From Dermacentor variabilis (Eukaryota; Arthropoda; Arachnida; Ixodida; Ixodidae): a stretch of 64,000 bases of DNA. The translations under genes were made by a program, and so were the position numbers. The stretch spans positions 105,053,622 to 105,117,621 of the forward strand of contig NC_134570.1 of NCBI RefSeq assembly GCF_050947875.1, given 5' to 3'. Below, piece by piece: positions 51,481 to 61,430 of this stretch. The notes beneath the pieces were generated by a model. That model made no database searches. It worked only from the letters and a program-made list of their open reading frames with translations, and was not told the origin of the DNA. Position 1 is the first letter of the stretch. The number at the start of each line of letters is the position of its first letter.

Positions 51481-51959
51481 TAGGGACAAGCGCATACAAC
51501 ACGCGCTAAGAAACTCCCCTGTGGTGCCTTGGCAGAGTCGTGTATTCAAGGTGCAAAAGTCCCCACATTTCCTCGCTCGCATGCGCTCTTACTCGCGCGT
51601 GCGCGCAAATGTCCTTCGTCTCCGCAAGTGACATGCCCTGCTGTACACAATAGCAATTGGAAATACGCCCCCGGAAAAGCCTTAAGGGGGCTCGGCCCCC
51701 GGAGTGCCCCCGTAGTCTGCGACTACCCATGGATGGATGTTATGAGCGTCCTCTTTGGAACGAGGTGGTGGGTTGCGCCGCCAAGCTCTTGCTTTCATAC
51801 TGCCTAATGACCTACCTAGGTTAAAAAAGAACAAAAAGACAGTAAAAGAAAACTCACGATGAATTTCCATAAACAAATTTTCTGACCCGCTATTGTGAAA
51901 TTTGTTTTTGTACTTTCCCGTTCTTTTGGCGCGTCCCTACTTTTCTTCCGCTAATCTTC

Positions 51960-52580
51960 CAACCGCCTCTTGCTAATCTCTATTGCAGACACATTTACTT
52001 TCCCCCTGCTCTCGCTGAACCCAACGGCTTCAAGGAGGCCAGTCATGCTAAATCGACCACTGAATGGATATCTTCACATTGCAATAAAACATGCACCATC
52101 GTTTCCCTAGCTTTACCACAGCAAGCACATGCTTCTTCTTACATCTTGCATCATAGGTGCGTGTTCTAAGTTGTCCTGATCTCGCTTCGAGAAATTAGTA
52201 ATGAGCTTCCCTTTGAGCGATCATGAATTGTTTCTTTCCTGATTCCGTTTTTTTTTCCTCTTAAGCACTTACTCATTGTAGGTTTCTTTTCTATTGCCGC
52301 CACCCGTGAGATTATTTCAGCCTCTCTGGCTTTCCGCTTGACCTTCATTGTTGTTGTGTTTCTCGCCCTACAGGCCGCATACTTGCTGGTAAGCTTCCTA
52401 GTTCTTTTCCTCCATTGTGAATCAATGTTGTTCCTGTACAAATACCTCAACACACTCCCAGCCCATTTACTTTCAACTGTATTCCTCAGTCATTGTTCAC
52501 AGTCAATTTTCCTGTTAGCTCCCCTCACTTCATTACCTGTCCAGCCTATATCACCCTGCACAGCTTCATTTGTAGTCTTC
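51960..52580 (-). pseudogene. Non-LTR retrotransposon C-terminal fragment, clade uncertain
   Basis: Reads VLRYLYRNNIDSQWRKRTRK-like sequence, then AREAEIISRVAAIEKKPTMS, RGKKNGIRKETIHDRSKGS and, after a frameshift, ACACCGKARETMVHVLLQCE, a C-x2-C...H-x4-C block like those at the ends of LINE ORF2. Confidence 0.5.
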
Positions 52581-53125
52581 TAGGGAGCGCCCAATGCGAG
52601 GCGAGCGCCATCTGGAAGTGGTTCAAGGAAGCGGGGAGCGGCGGTCCGTGGACTGATATATTTACTCGCCTGTGGGCGCAAATAGCGGACGCTGTTTTCG
52701 GTATGTTCTTTGTAGGAACGCTGTAAAAATAGTTTGAGTTTTCGCGTAACAGAAGTCTCATGACTGTAAGTATGTGTATTGTAGGTTACGATTTTCCATG
52801 CATTTTAGCTTAAGAAAATAAATTTGTTCAGTGAATTCCTCGCGTCACATGAACGGCCTGGGTATGTGGGGTTGGAAAATCTCCATGTCAGAATGACCAG
52901 ACGCTGGACGCCGCATTTTCTGCGACACGGGATCCTTAAAGCTATCGCGTTAAAATTTGCTCCATTGAGTATTCGCCTGTGTGCATAGATATTTTTGCTT
53001 AAAAGCATACGCCGTAGAGAAAATAAAAGAACGTATTTTTGCTTCTTTTTTCCTGTTGTTGTTGTCCAGCATGCAAGAAAAATGTTACTTACGGTAGTTG
53101 CTACTTTCCATTTCTTGTTTCCCCC

Positions 53126-53136
53126 CCCCCCCAACT
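53126..53136. repeat. Poly-C run
   Basis: A C homopolymer of about 11 bp within otherwise unassigned DNA (52600-53150). Confidence 0.7.
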
Positions 53137-53147
53137 ATCGTATGTTC

Positions 53148-53593
53148 GAGTGCCTAATTAACTCTGCCTTAGTTATCGCGGCCTTAATAAACACCAAAGG
53201 TCCAATATCTCCAAGTCGGTTCGACTCCCCTGAAAGTAAAGGGTACGAGTGCCTAAATTCTATCCTAATTACCTGGGCCTTAAATGTGCTTTAATTAACC
53301 GGACAGGTCATGCTGACGCTTCTTCATCGCCTCGGCTACATGCTTTCTTATGAAAAAATGATGGTCTAATTCAACCTAATCCACCAAACGTTGTGGGTCT
53401 TAATTCTCCTTAACACCAGGGTAGTGGGTTCGGCTCCCAGCCAGCGTGTAATGTTCAAAATAACTTAGGTGCCGTCACGCCGGACATCAGATTGTTTGTC
53501 CCATGAGCCGCCCAAGGCATTCGCTTCCGAGATTTGTTTTCCTGCAAGTATTGGTGTACACGCTCCTCGAGGTTACGGTCGCCTGTGCTGTTA
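53148..53593. repeat. Degenerate minisatellite, segment 1
   Basis: Imperfect units built from GTGCCTAAT, GCCTTAATTA, CACCAAAGGTC and GGTTCGACTCCCCT. Related words occur at 54921-55210 and about 61280-61430. Confidence 0.55.
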
Positions 53594-53597
53594 TTAA
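53594..53597. repeat. TTAA target duplication, left
   Basis: TTAA directly outside the left inverted repeat, matched at 54917-54920. Confidence 0.85.
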
Positions 53598-54916
53598 AGG
53601 GACACTAAAGGTTACTATTAAGTCAACGTGGACTGTTGAAATACCATCCCAGAAACCTCGAAACGCTTGTTTCGTGCCAAGGAGAGACTTATTTTAAGAG
53701 AAAATGCGTTCTGAAGCGTCCGCGTACCTCTAGCGCAGTTCAAATCGCCCGCCCTCCGATCGAGGAGAACTGACATCATGGTCTCATAGTGACGTTGCGC
53801 CATCGGTGAGTAGAACGGCGTCCGCAGACGGCGCTACGGCTTTTCTGCGCAAAACGCGAACGCGCGGCCAGAAACAGAGCCAAGACAGAGCCGACAGCAG
53901 AGCGAAAGCGGGAGTATGGTGGCTAGCGGAAGGAGAAACGAATTACGTCCCACGTTACGTCCCACGGCACACGGAGAGTCCGTTTTCGTTAAACTATAGG
54001 CTGCAGCGAGCTCGCAGCGTGGTCGGCGTGGTCTATGAGAAGCGACGAGCCTTTTCGCACTCGCAACAGGGCATAAAAATGTGCGAATCGACGCAAAACT
54101 CGGCCTAGAAACGTGCTTCGCCACAGCCAGGGCTCAATACGACCCAAGCTGGCACGACCCAGATGTCGTTTCCCGCACCGCCACCAGGCGCCGCTACTAT
54201 ACCTCACACTCCAGCGCAAGACGCCCATAAGCTGGTACTTCATTCTATGACGCTAACTTCGACGCTCGTCGCAATGGACCCTGACACCGACAGATTGGCT
54301 CGCGATGGTGGGCTCAACTTCAGCGATTTGAGCACCGACGAGCGCGACCTGCTTCTGAGGGCTCGCACTGCCGGCGTCGTTGCGTACTACGACGGCGGCC
54401 TCGACACCGGCTCTCCGGAGCGGGAAAGCAACGAGGGCTCCCCACGACATCACATGGACGTGGCATTCTCGCTGCTTGTTCCAAATGAAAGTTTCGCGAG
54501 CAGAACCCTCACAGCACGACGCGATAACGAAACTACTGAAACTCCAAAGCGTGCGCGGCGCAGAGTCGAGCGAAAACGAAACCTTTCGAACACCCATATT
54601 ACTGAAGGGTAACGTCAAAATGTTATTTTTTCCTAGAATCGAATAGACGTAGACAAGTAGCATATTTTCCGGCTTATAATCGAATGAAATGATATTTTTA
54701 ATACGAGTAGTTGAGTATTAGTAACACAAATTATGAGGAGACCTTTCGTCATCGGGCTAGTACCGGAATGTCGCTGGGGGGTCTCAAATCGTGTCATGCA
54801 TTTACCTCAATTTCTCGGTTACTAAAGCTCTGTTCGCGATTATATTGACGCCTTAGACGTTCTAGAACATTGCTCTACCACTTTAACTTGAGTTTCTGGT
54901 AACCTTTAGTGTCCCT
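53598..54916. mobile_element. TTAA-flanked DNA transposon (piggyBac/Kolobok type), non-autonomous
   Basis: Perfect 18-bp terminal inverted repeats AGGGACACTAAAGGTTAC at 53598-53615 and 54899-54916, each flanked by TTAA. The 1319-bp element has a GC- and CpG-rich interior with an open frame at 54163-54612 but no DDE transposase signature I can see. TTAA targeting is shared by piggyBac and Kolobok; the TIR start differs from the usual piggyBac CCC, so Kolobok is somewhat more likely. Confidence 0.85.
54163..54612 (+). CDS. Hypothetical 149-residue frame inside the TTAA element
   Basis: Translation is rich in Arg, Thr, Ser and Asp and has a basic cluster (PKRARRRVERKRN). An internal Met at MDPDTDRLARDGG could be the start. 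No domain is recognised, and the frame may exist only because of high GC. It could be a remnant first exon of a transposase or captured host sequence. Confidence 0.25.
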   Translation: MSFPAPPPGAATIPHTPAQDAHKLVLHSMTLTSTLVAMDPDTDRLARDGGLNFSDLSTDERDLLLRARTAGVVAYYDGGLDTGSPERESNEGSPRHHMDVAFSLLVPNESFASRTLTARRDNETTETPKRARRRVERKRNLSNTHITEG

Positions 54917-54920
54917 TTAA
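54917..54920. repeat. TTAA target duplication, right
   Basis: TTAA directly outside the right inverted repeat, matched at 53594-53597. Confidence 0.85.
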
Positions 54921-55212
54921 GGCGAAAGCCTTAGGTGCCTCATGGCTCGAAAAGACCGTGGCCCGGCGTTATCGAAAAATTGACCGTCCGATGTTATGGC
55001 ACCAAAATTCAATGGCACCTAAATCGATAGTACCACCCACGGCCTTTGGTGGGGCCAAAATTGAATGGCACCAAAATTTATGGCACCACCATCAAAGCCA
55101 CAAGCTACAGTGTTAAGGGAAAGTTAAGTCTGGCACAGGTACTTAAAATAGAGGTACTTAAGGCACTCGCACCTACGACCTTTTGTGGGTGCCCAACCTT
55201 GAACCTTCGGTG
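54921..55212. repeat. Degenerate minisatellite, segment 2
   Basis: Repeats of ATGGCACCAAAATT and AAGGCACTCGCACC with CACGGCCTTTGGTGG, continuing the array interrupted by the TTAA element. Confidence 0.55.
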
Positions 55213-55337
55213 CTAATTATTTGTTTATTTAATTATTTATTCACACGACCTTACAGGCCCATTGAAGGGCATTGAGTAACGAGGGCAACAATAATCACAT
55301 GACAAAAATAGCAAAGTGCAACATCGTTTTACAATAT
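55213..55337 (-). pseudogene. LINE 3' UTR and tail (separated from its ORF by the Gypsy insertion)
   Basis: On the minus strand this reads AATGGGCCTGTAAGGTCGTG followed by AATAAATAATTAAATAAA, a CR1/L2-type 3' end. It continues the LINE whose ORF end lies at 60784-61250, on the other side of the Gypsy element. Confidence 0.72.
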
Positions 55338-55503
55338 TGTCACAGACAAAGCCACAAAAGACTTCGGTCGACGCTAGAGATCTTTTATATCTATCGCTGT
55401 CCTGGCACCTTCGTCGTTCTCTTCTTCTCGGAGCCACCCAACGTGCCTAGCATGTGGCACCGACTTGCACCGAGTGGCTGTCAGCTGTGTCGAGGTCGTG
55501 GCA
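55338..55503 (-). repeat. 3' LTR of the Gypsy element
   Basis: 166 bp identical to the 5' LTR; TATAAAAG at 55382-55389. Flanked by ATAT at 55334-55337. Confidence 0.93.
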
Positions 55504-55518
55504 TTACCCCCCTCCCTA
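55504..55518 (-). promoter_or_regulatory. Polypurine tract of the Gypsy element
   Basis: Element-sense AGGGAGGGGGGTAA directly abuts the 3' LTR, as needed for plus-strand priming. Confidence 0.85.
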
Positions 55519-55617
55519 GAAGCATCGTCTCGATGCGGAACATTGACGCACTGGAGATAGCGACGGTGATACTGTTAAGACAGACGTAGATGGTGAGAGA
55601 GATGCGGAGCTTTGCGT

Positions 55618-58600
55618 TCAGCGGGAGTGGTATAACTTCAATCTAGAGACGTGAACGACATCGGACAGGCCTGGGCGTCGGGGACGGCGAGTGGTGCCTT
55701 CTCCTTCAGGAATCACTTCGTATGTGACGTCGCCGAGTCGTTGAACGATCCTATAAGGTCCAAAGTAGCGGCGCAAAAGTTTCTCCGACCGACCACGCTG
55801 GCGGATCGGTGTCCACACCCATACTTTGTCACCGGGTTGATAAGTGACGTCGCGGTGACGAAGATTGTACCGGTCGGCGTCGTTGTGTTGTTGGTGGCGG
55901 ATACGCATTCGTGCGAGCTGGCGTGCCTCTTCGGCACATCGAGCGAATTCCGCAGCATCAGTGACAACATTAGAACAGTAGGTGGGTAGAAGCATTGCGT
56001 CCAACGTTGTAACAGCTTCCCGGCCGTGTACTAAGCGAAAAGGGGTGAAGCGGGTAGTTTCTTGAACGGCAGTATTATATGCAAACGTAACGTATGGGAG
56101 AACTTCGTCCCAGTTTTTGTGGTCGACGTCAACATACATGGAAATCATATCAGCGATCGTTTTGTTTAGCCTTTCTGTGAGCCCATTCGTCTGGGGATGG
56201 TAAGCAGTGGCTTTGCGGTGAACTGTACCACTGAGAAGCATGATATCTTCTGTGAGCTGCGCTGTAAATGCTGTGCCCCGGTCGGTTATAACCACTGTTG
56301 GAGCACCGTGGCGGAGTACGATACCATGTACAAAGAAGGTAGCAACATCATTAGCAGTGCCTCGTGGGAGTGCTCGGGTTTCAATGTAACGTGTAAGGTA
56401 GTCTGTGGCAACAGCAATCCAACGGTTACCAGCCCTCGACGTGGGGAATGGCCCAAGCAAATATATGCCAACCTGCTGAAAAGGGATCCGCGGAGGATCC
56501 ACGCGATGGAGAAGGCCAGCCGGACGCGCGGGTGGTGTCTAGCGTCTCTGGCAGTCGCGGCATGTCTTCACGTATTGCTTTACGTCACGGCGAAGGTTAG
56601 GCCAGAAGTACTTTTGTCGTATGCGTGAAGACGTTCGTGCGAATCCCAAGTGGCCCGAAGATGGCTCGTCGTGAGTGGCCCGCAGGATATCGTCACGCAG
56701 TGAAGACGGCACTACAAGAAGGCAGGCGGTTGCAGTCGAGTGAAAACCCAGTTTGTAGAGAACGCCATCTCGGAGAAAAAACGAGGATAATTTGCGGATG
56801 AACATACGAGGCGGCTCTGGTAGACGGTTCTCAAGGTAGTCGATGAGAGGCCGGAGTCCTGAATCATCGCGCTGTTGCTTGCTGATGTCTGATACTGTGA
56901 TAATGGACAGAAATGCGTCCTCTTCATCAAAGTCGTATGGCGACGGTTGAAGTGCAGCACGTGACAGGCAGTCGGCGTCGGTGTGTTTACGCCCGGACTT
57001 GAACGCTATCGTCATATCGTATTCTTGCAAGCGAAGACTCCAGCGTGCAAGACGGCCAGATGGATCCTTGAGATCGGCGAGCCAGCACAATGAATGGTGA
57101 TCTGTCACAACTCGAAATTATCGGCCATACAAATATGGTCGGAACTTAGCAATTGCCCACACAACGGCCAAGCATTCCTTCTCCGTAGTGGAATAGTTCC
57201 TTTCAGCTGGAGACAAAGTGCGGCTTGCGTACGCAATGACGCACTCGGCTCCATCTTGCCACTGTACGAGGACGGCACCAAGGCCAACGTTGCTGGCATC
57301 CGTGTGCAACTCGGTGTCACTGTCTTCGTCAAAGTGTCCTAGAACAGGAGGTGTGTGCAGACGTTTCTGGAGTTCACAGAAGGCCTCTTGTTGGTCCTGC
57401 GCCCAGACAAACGGAACATTATCCTTAGTCAACCGTTGCAACGGTTCGGCTATTCGTGAAAAGTTGGCCGCGAAGCGTCGATAATATGCGCAAAGCCCTA
57501 GAAAACGGCGGAGTTCGTGTTTGTTCGAAGGTGTTGGAAACGAAGCAACAGCAATGGTTTTGTCGGGATCTGGTCGAATGCCCTCGTAGCTGACGACATG
57601 TCCTAAATATTTGAGTTCGTCATACCCGAAATGGCATTTTTCAGGCTTTAAAGACAGGCCAGCAGTACGAATTGCGTCTAGAACTGCGTGTAAGCGCTGG
57701 AGGTGCTGCTCAAAAGTTTCTGAAAAGACAACGATATCATCTAAATAGACAAGGCATGACTGCCACTTGAGACCTGATAGAACCGTGTCCATCATGCGCT
57801 GAAAAGTAGCAGGCGCAGAGCACAATCCGAAAGGAAGGACCTTGAATTCTTAAAGTCCGTCAGGCGTAATAAATGCGGTTTTCTCACGGTCACGCTCATC
57901 AACCTCTATTTGCCAGTAGCCGCTGCGAAGGTCCATCGATGAGAAGTATCGAGCATTTCGAAGGCGGTCCAAAGAGTCGTCGATGCGGGGAAGGGGATAA
58001 ACGTCCTTCTTCGTAACGTTGTTAAGCTTGCGATAGTCAACGCAAAAACGCAGTGTGCCGTCTTTCTTTTTCACCAGAACCACAGGTGACGCCCATGGAC
58101 TGGTGGAGGGCTGTATGATATCGTCGGTAAGCATTTGTTGGACTTGATTTCGGATGGCGTCTTGCTCTTTACGAGAAACACGGTAAGCACGTTGGCGCAC
58201 GGGTCTTTCATTGGGATTTGTAATAATTCTGTGTTTCGCAATAGGCGTTTGGTTGACCTTCGATGTTGAAGCGAAACAGTCCGCAAAAGACTGTAAAAGG
58301 CTTCGAATGCTAGCCTGTTGTTGACCCGATAATTTAGAATTCACATCAATATTGCTGTTGGCTGGTACGTCCCAGTTAGAATCTGCATCAGTTTGCCCTA
58401 CAGTTAAACAAGCGGGAAAATCACTGACTGGCTCCAAATAGGCGATAGCAGTTCGTGGGGCGAAGTGCTGGTATTCACGACTGAAATTGGTCACTAAAAT
58501 CTGAGCAGTCCGTGACGACAGCTGCAAGATGCCGCGGGCTACGCAAACCTGTCGAGCCAACAAGACTGACAGATTGCCTTCAGCGATTCCGAGATGGGGA

Positions 58601-59205
58601 GGATCATCGTCTGTTTCTACGGTGATCAACGCAGTACTCCGAGGTGGTAAAGTAGCACAGTCACCCGAAACGCTTAACACCGTGGACTGTGGGTGGTAGT
58701 CGTCCGAAATAGTTGCGTGTTCGCTGGAAAATGTGACAAGCAACTCGCGAAGGTTTATGATTGCGCCGTACTCCCGAAGAAAGTCCATGCCGAGTATGAC
58801 CTGCCTAGAGCACTCTTCCAGTATAATAAATGAACCGACAAATGTGACCTCACGAATTTGTACCCTCGCAGTGCATTTGCCGATCGGCGTGAGGACATGA
58901 CCGCCGGCTGTACGGAGCTTAGGTCCTGGCCACGGTGTCGTCACCTTGCGAAGTGCCGTAACCAGTTGTCCGCTCATGACAGAATAATCGGCGCCAGTAT
59001 CGACAAGAGCGGTTACCGGGTGGTTATCGACAGAAACGAGTATGTCGGCTGAAACAGGCTCACGGTTTTCGAAGGAAGGTGTCGAAGGTACGCAGTCGTC
59101 GTTGTCTTCGTAGTTATCGTCGTCGTCGGGGTGTCGCAGCGGAGGATCTTTCGAAGTGCGTTGGACAGCGGCCCCACCTCCGGAGGTCGCTGTTCTCAGT
59201 TTCCC
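55618..59205 (-). pseudogene. Gypsy pol (protease, RT, RNase H, integrase) with three in-frame stops
   Basis: A single frame runs from the protease (DTGAD at about 58990-59001, later ILGMDFLREYG) through RT (VVLVKKKDGTLRFCVDYRKL, catalytic YLDD at 57736-57747), RNase H (HTDASNVGLGAVLVQ, ATTEKE-like YSTTEKECLAVVWA, TDHHSL), integrase zinc region (HLGFARTSSRIRQKYFWP, C-x2-C) and core (ATDYLTRY, ITDRGTAF, HPQTNGLTERLN: D, D, E) to a GPYRIV...VHVSRLK C-terminus. TAA at 57850-57852 lies in RT, TAA at 57118-57120 in RNase H and TAG at 56539-56541 just after the integrase CxxC. No frameshift is needed elsewhere. Confidence 0.93.
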
Positions 59206-59560
59206 CGACTTGGGCTCGTGGGCCGGTTGCCCACGGAAGCGGAGAACGTAGTGTAGCGGCTAGGTGACGCCGATCGTCGAGGAGGTGGTGATCGTGACTG
59301 GCGCCTCTGCGGAGACGGAGATCGGGTTGTTGGCAGGGACTGTTCAACCGGTGGGAACTGCGCGTACGGCGACGAAGGTTGACTGGCCAGATATTGCTGG
59401 ATTTCTCTCGGACGCTCTCCCTCACGTGGGCGACGAGCGCCGGGGTGATAGCCCTGGAGTCCAATTCTTTGGTAGTAGCAGGCACGGTACAAGTGGCCCG
59501 CTTCGCCACAGTGGAAGCAGAGTGGCTGATAGTCAGGTGTGCGCCACACGTCTGACTTTC
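59196..59560 (-). pseudogene. Gypsy gag, nucleocapsid zinc knuckle and basic tail
   Basis: Reads WRTPDYQPLCFHCGEAGHLY, a C-x2-C-x4-H-x4-C knuckle (CFHCGEAGHLYRAC), then an Arg/Ser/Pro-rich tail (SPSPQRRQSRSPPPRR) and a stop at 59196-59198. It is displaced by one frame from the capsid part. The following pol frame overlaps it in the -1 frame, which may be the natural gag-pol frameshift. Confidence 0.85.
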
Positions 59561-60589
59561 ACGTATTGATTCGGGGGCTCGTGGACCCGTACATATTTGT
59601 ACGTGAACCTTGGCCCTGGAAGTGGCACAGCGGTTCTTCAGAAGAAGGCGGTGGTTCCCGGGTTGCGCAGGTAGCCTCACTGCTTGCGCATAAGTCAGTA
59701 CGGGGGCGGCTTCAGGTCTGGTTTGCACGAATGGCTGTGCTGCCTGGCGAACTTCTTCGCGGACGATATCTGTGTGGGATGTTACGGTCGGTTGAAATCG
59801 CACTCCCTGTAGCCGGTCGAGCTCCTCACGCACGACACTACGCACAAGCTCTCGAAGCGCATCGGTGTCATAGGGTAACGAGAGAGAAGATGCTGATCCC
59901 AGGTTGATTTGGCGATCGTAGACCGAGGAGCGTTGTTGAAGGGCTCGCTCCATTGTTGTCGCCTCACTGACGAACTCAGCTACTGTAGCTGGAGGCCTTC
60001 GCATCAGTCCAGCAAACAGCTGTTCTTTTACCGCACGCATCAGTAGGCGTACTTTCTTCGCTTCTGTCATGCCAGGGTCAGCACGCTTGAAAAGCCGCGA
60101 CATGTCTTCTACGAACATGGCTACGCTTTCGTTCGGCCTTTGAACCCTATTCTGAAGGGCTTGCTCTGCTCGCTCTTTTCTTGCGGGGCTGCTGTACGTA
60201 TCGCGTATCTGCCGTTGAAATTCTTGCCAGGTGGTGATGGATGGCTCGTGGTTAGCGAACCATGTCCGGGCAGAGTCCTCTAGGGCGAAGTACACGTTCC
60301 TTAACTTTTTCTGCTCGTCCCAATAATTGACGTCAGCCACACGATCGAAGTCGTCGAGCCAGTCTTCCACGTCCTCAAAAGGCTCACCATGGAACGGCCG
60401 CGGCCAGCGTGGGGTGTGGAGAACCAGCGACGCAGGAGGCTGTCCCGTACCGTACGTCTCCTGTGTCTGGCTTGCGGTTGTGGTGGACATCCTCGGCAGA
60501 TCTTGCAGGCCGTATTCCGGAGGCAGTCTTTGAAGCCGTCGGCTTTTGCGTAGGTTATCCGCTACCTGTTCCTGGGGGTCAGAGTACAT
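59550..60589 (-). pseudogene. Gypsy gag, capsid part
   Basis: Starts at the ATG at 60589 (MYSDPQEQVADNLRKSRRLQ). The retrotransposon gag capsid region shows WPRPFHGEPFEDVEDWLDDF, NVYFALEDSARTWFANHEPS, WQEFQRQIRDTY and RLFKRADPGMTEAKKVRLLM. Near 59550 the frame changes and the zinc knuckle lies in the next frame, indicating a small indel. Confidence 0.87.
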
Positions 60590-60594
60590 AGACG

Positions 60595-60614
60595 CGTACC
60601 CCGCACCTCCACCA
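60595..60614 (-). promoter_or_regulatory. Putative primer-binding site of the Gypsy element
   Basis: Three bases inside the 5' LTR the element-sense sequence reads TGGTGGAGGTGCGGGGT, starting with the TGG expected to pair with a tRNA CCA end. I could not assign the tRNA. Confidence 0.6.
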
Positions 60615-60617
60615 GTT

Positions 60618-60783
60618 TGTCACAGACAAAGCCACAAAAGACTTCGGTCGACGCTAGAGATCTTTTATATCTATCGCTGTCCTGGCACCTTCGTCGTTCT
60701 CTTCTTCTCGGAGCCACCCAACGTGCCTAGCATGTGGCACCGACTTGCACCGAGTGGCTGTCAGCTGTGTCGAGGTCGTGGCA
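60618..60783 (-). repeat. 5' LTR of the Gypsy element
   Basis: 166 bp with TG...CA ends, identical to 55338-55503. A TATAAAAG box lies at 60662-60669 in element sense. The element-sense start is at 60783, next to the ATAT duplication (60784-60787). Confidence 0.93.
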
Positions 60784-61118
60784 ATATTAATTAGTAACGA
60801 ATTCAGGTCATAACGGAATGTTTCGCGATTGGAGATAGATGCAATGTGATCCGGGAGGCTGTTCCAATGTGTAATTGCTCTTGGTAGTGGTGACGAGTTA
60901 TATGCCTGCATTTCTCTATGAGTGCGCATGAAACTAAAGGCGTTGTGAATGCGACGAGATGTGCGCACAGGAACATGAAGCGGCGAACAGTGAAAGTTAT
61001 TACTGTAAATTTACGTGTGAAACAAACATAAAAGAGCAATGGCGTGGGGATCTTCTAATGACTGAAATGCAAGGTCTTGTTTTATTTGGGTAATGCTCAA
61101 ATGATAGTCGTAGTTGCC

Positions 61119-61164
61119 AGAGAATCAATCTGGCTGCCCTATAGGGCAGCCAGATTGATTCTCT
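61119..61164. repeat. 46-bp perfect palindrome
   Basis: Arms of 23 bp (AGAGAATCAATCTGGCTGCC then CTA, and the exact complement) meet with no spacer. Confidence 0.97.
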
Positions 61165-61204
61165 GTTTGAAATCGTGCAGAATATATTCTGCACGATTTC
61201 AAAC
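61165..61204. repeat. 40-bp perfect palindrome
   Basis: Arms of 20 bp (GTTTGAAATCGTGCAGAATA and exact complement) with no spacer, directly abutting the 46-bp palindrome. Confidence 0.97.
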
Positions 61205-61269
61205 ATATGGATTACATAATCTTAATATGGTGACCATGCGGATAAAGCGAAGATCAGGCAAGGTAATTA

Positions 61270-61430
61270 AGATACAGTTAAGATAAAGGTGAATAAGGCA
61301 CTCAAACCCACGACTTTTGGCTGGAGATAAGCAATGGGAAGTAACAACTCCTTCAAATGAGAATGTCAAGTAATTTAATTAATTCCTCGTGAGCGCGCAG
61401 GCTTTCGCCTTCATTCGTTTTAGCACATGC
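61270..61430. repeat. Degenerate minisatellite, segment 3
   Basis: Contains AATAAGGCACTCAAACCCACGAC-like and TTTAATTAATTCCTC-like words shared with segments at 53148-53593 and 54921-55212, suggesting one array split by insertions. Confidence 0.4.

Larger units (their letters stand above)
55338..60783 (-). mobile_element. Ty3/Gypsy LTR retrotransposon, full length, defective
   Basis: A 5446-bp element with identical 166-bp LTRs, ATAT target duplication, gag, protease, RT, RNase H and integrase in the Gypsy order on the minus strand. The gag frame is broken once and pol has three in-frame stop codons, so this copy cannot make a full polyprotein. LTR identity means insertion was recent. No env is present. 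Confidence 0.95.
60784..61250 (-). pseudogene. LINE RT C-terminus interrupted by the Gypsy element
   Basis: On the minus strand: RAARLIL, then LSITQIKQDLAFQSLEDPHA and IALLCLFH, then SRRIHNAFSFMRTHREM, LPRAITHWNSLPDHIASISN and FRYDLNSLLI, the C-terminal blocks of a CR1/Jockey-type LINE. The Gypsy element sits just after this frame, and the LINE 3' UTR continues at 55213-55337. Two perfect palindromes (61119-61204) interrupt the upstream part. Confidence 0.78.
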
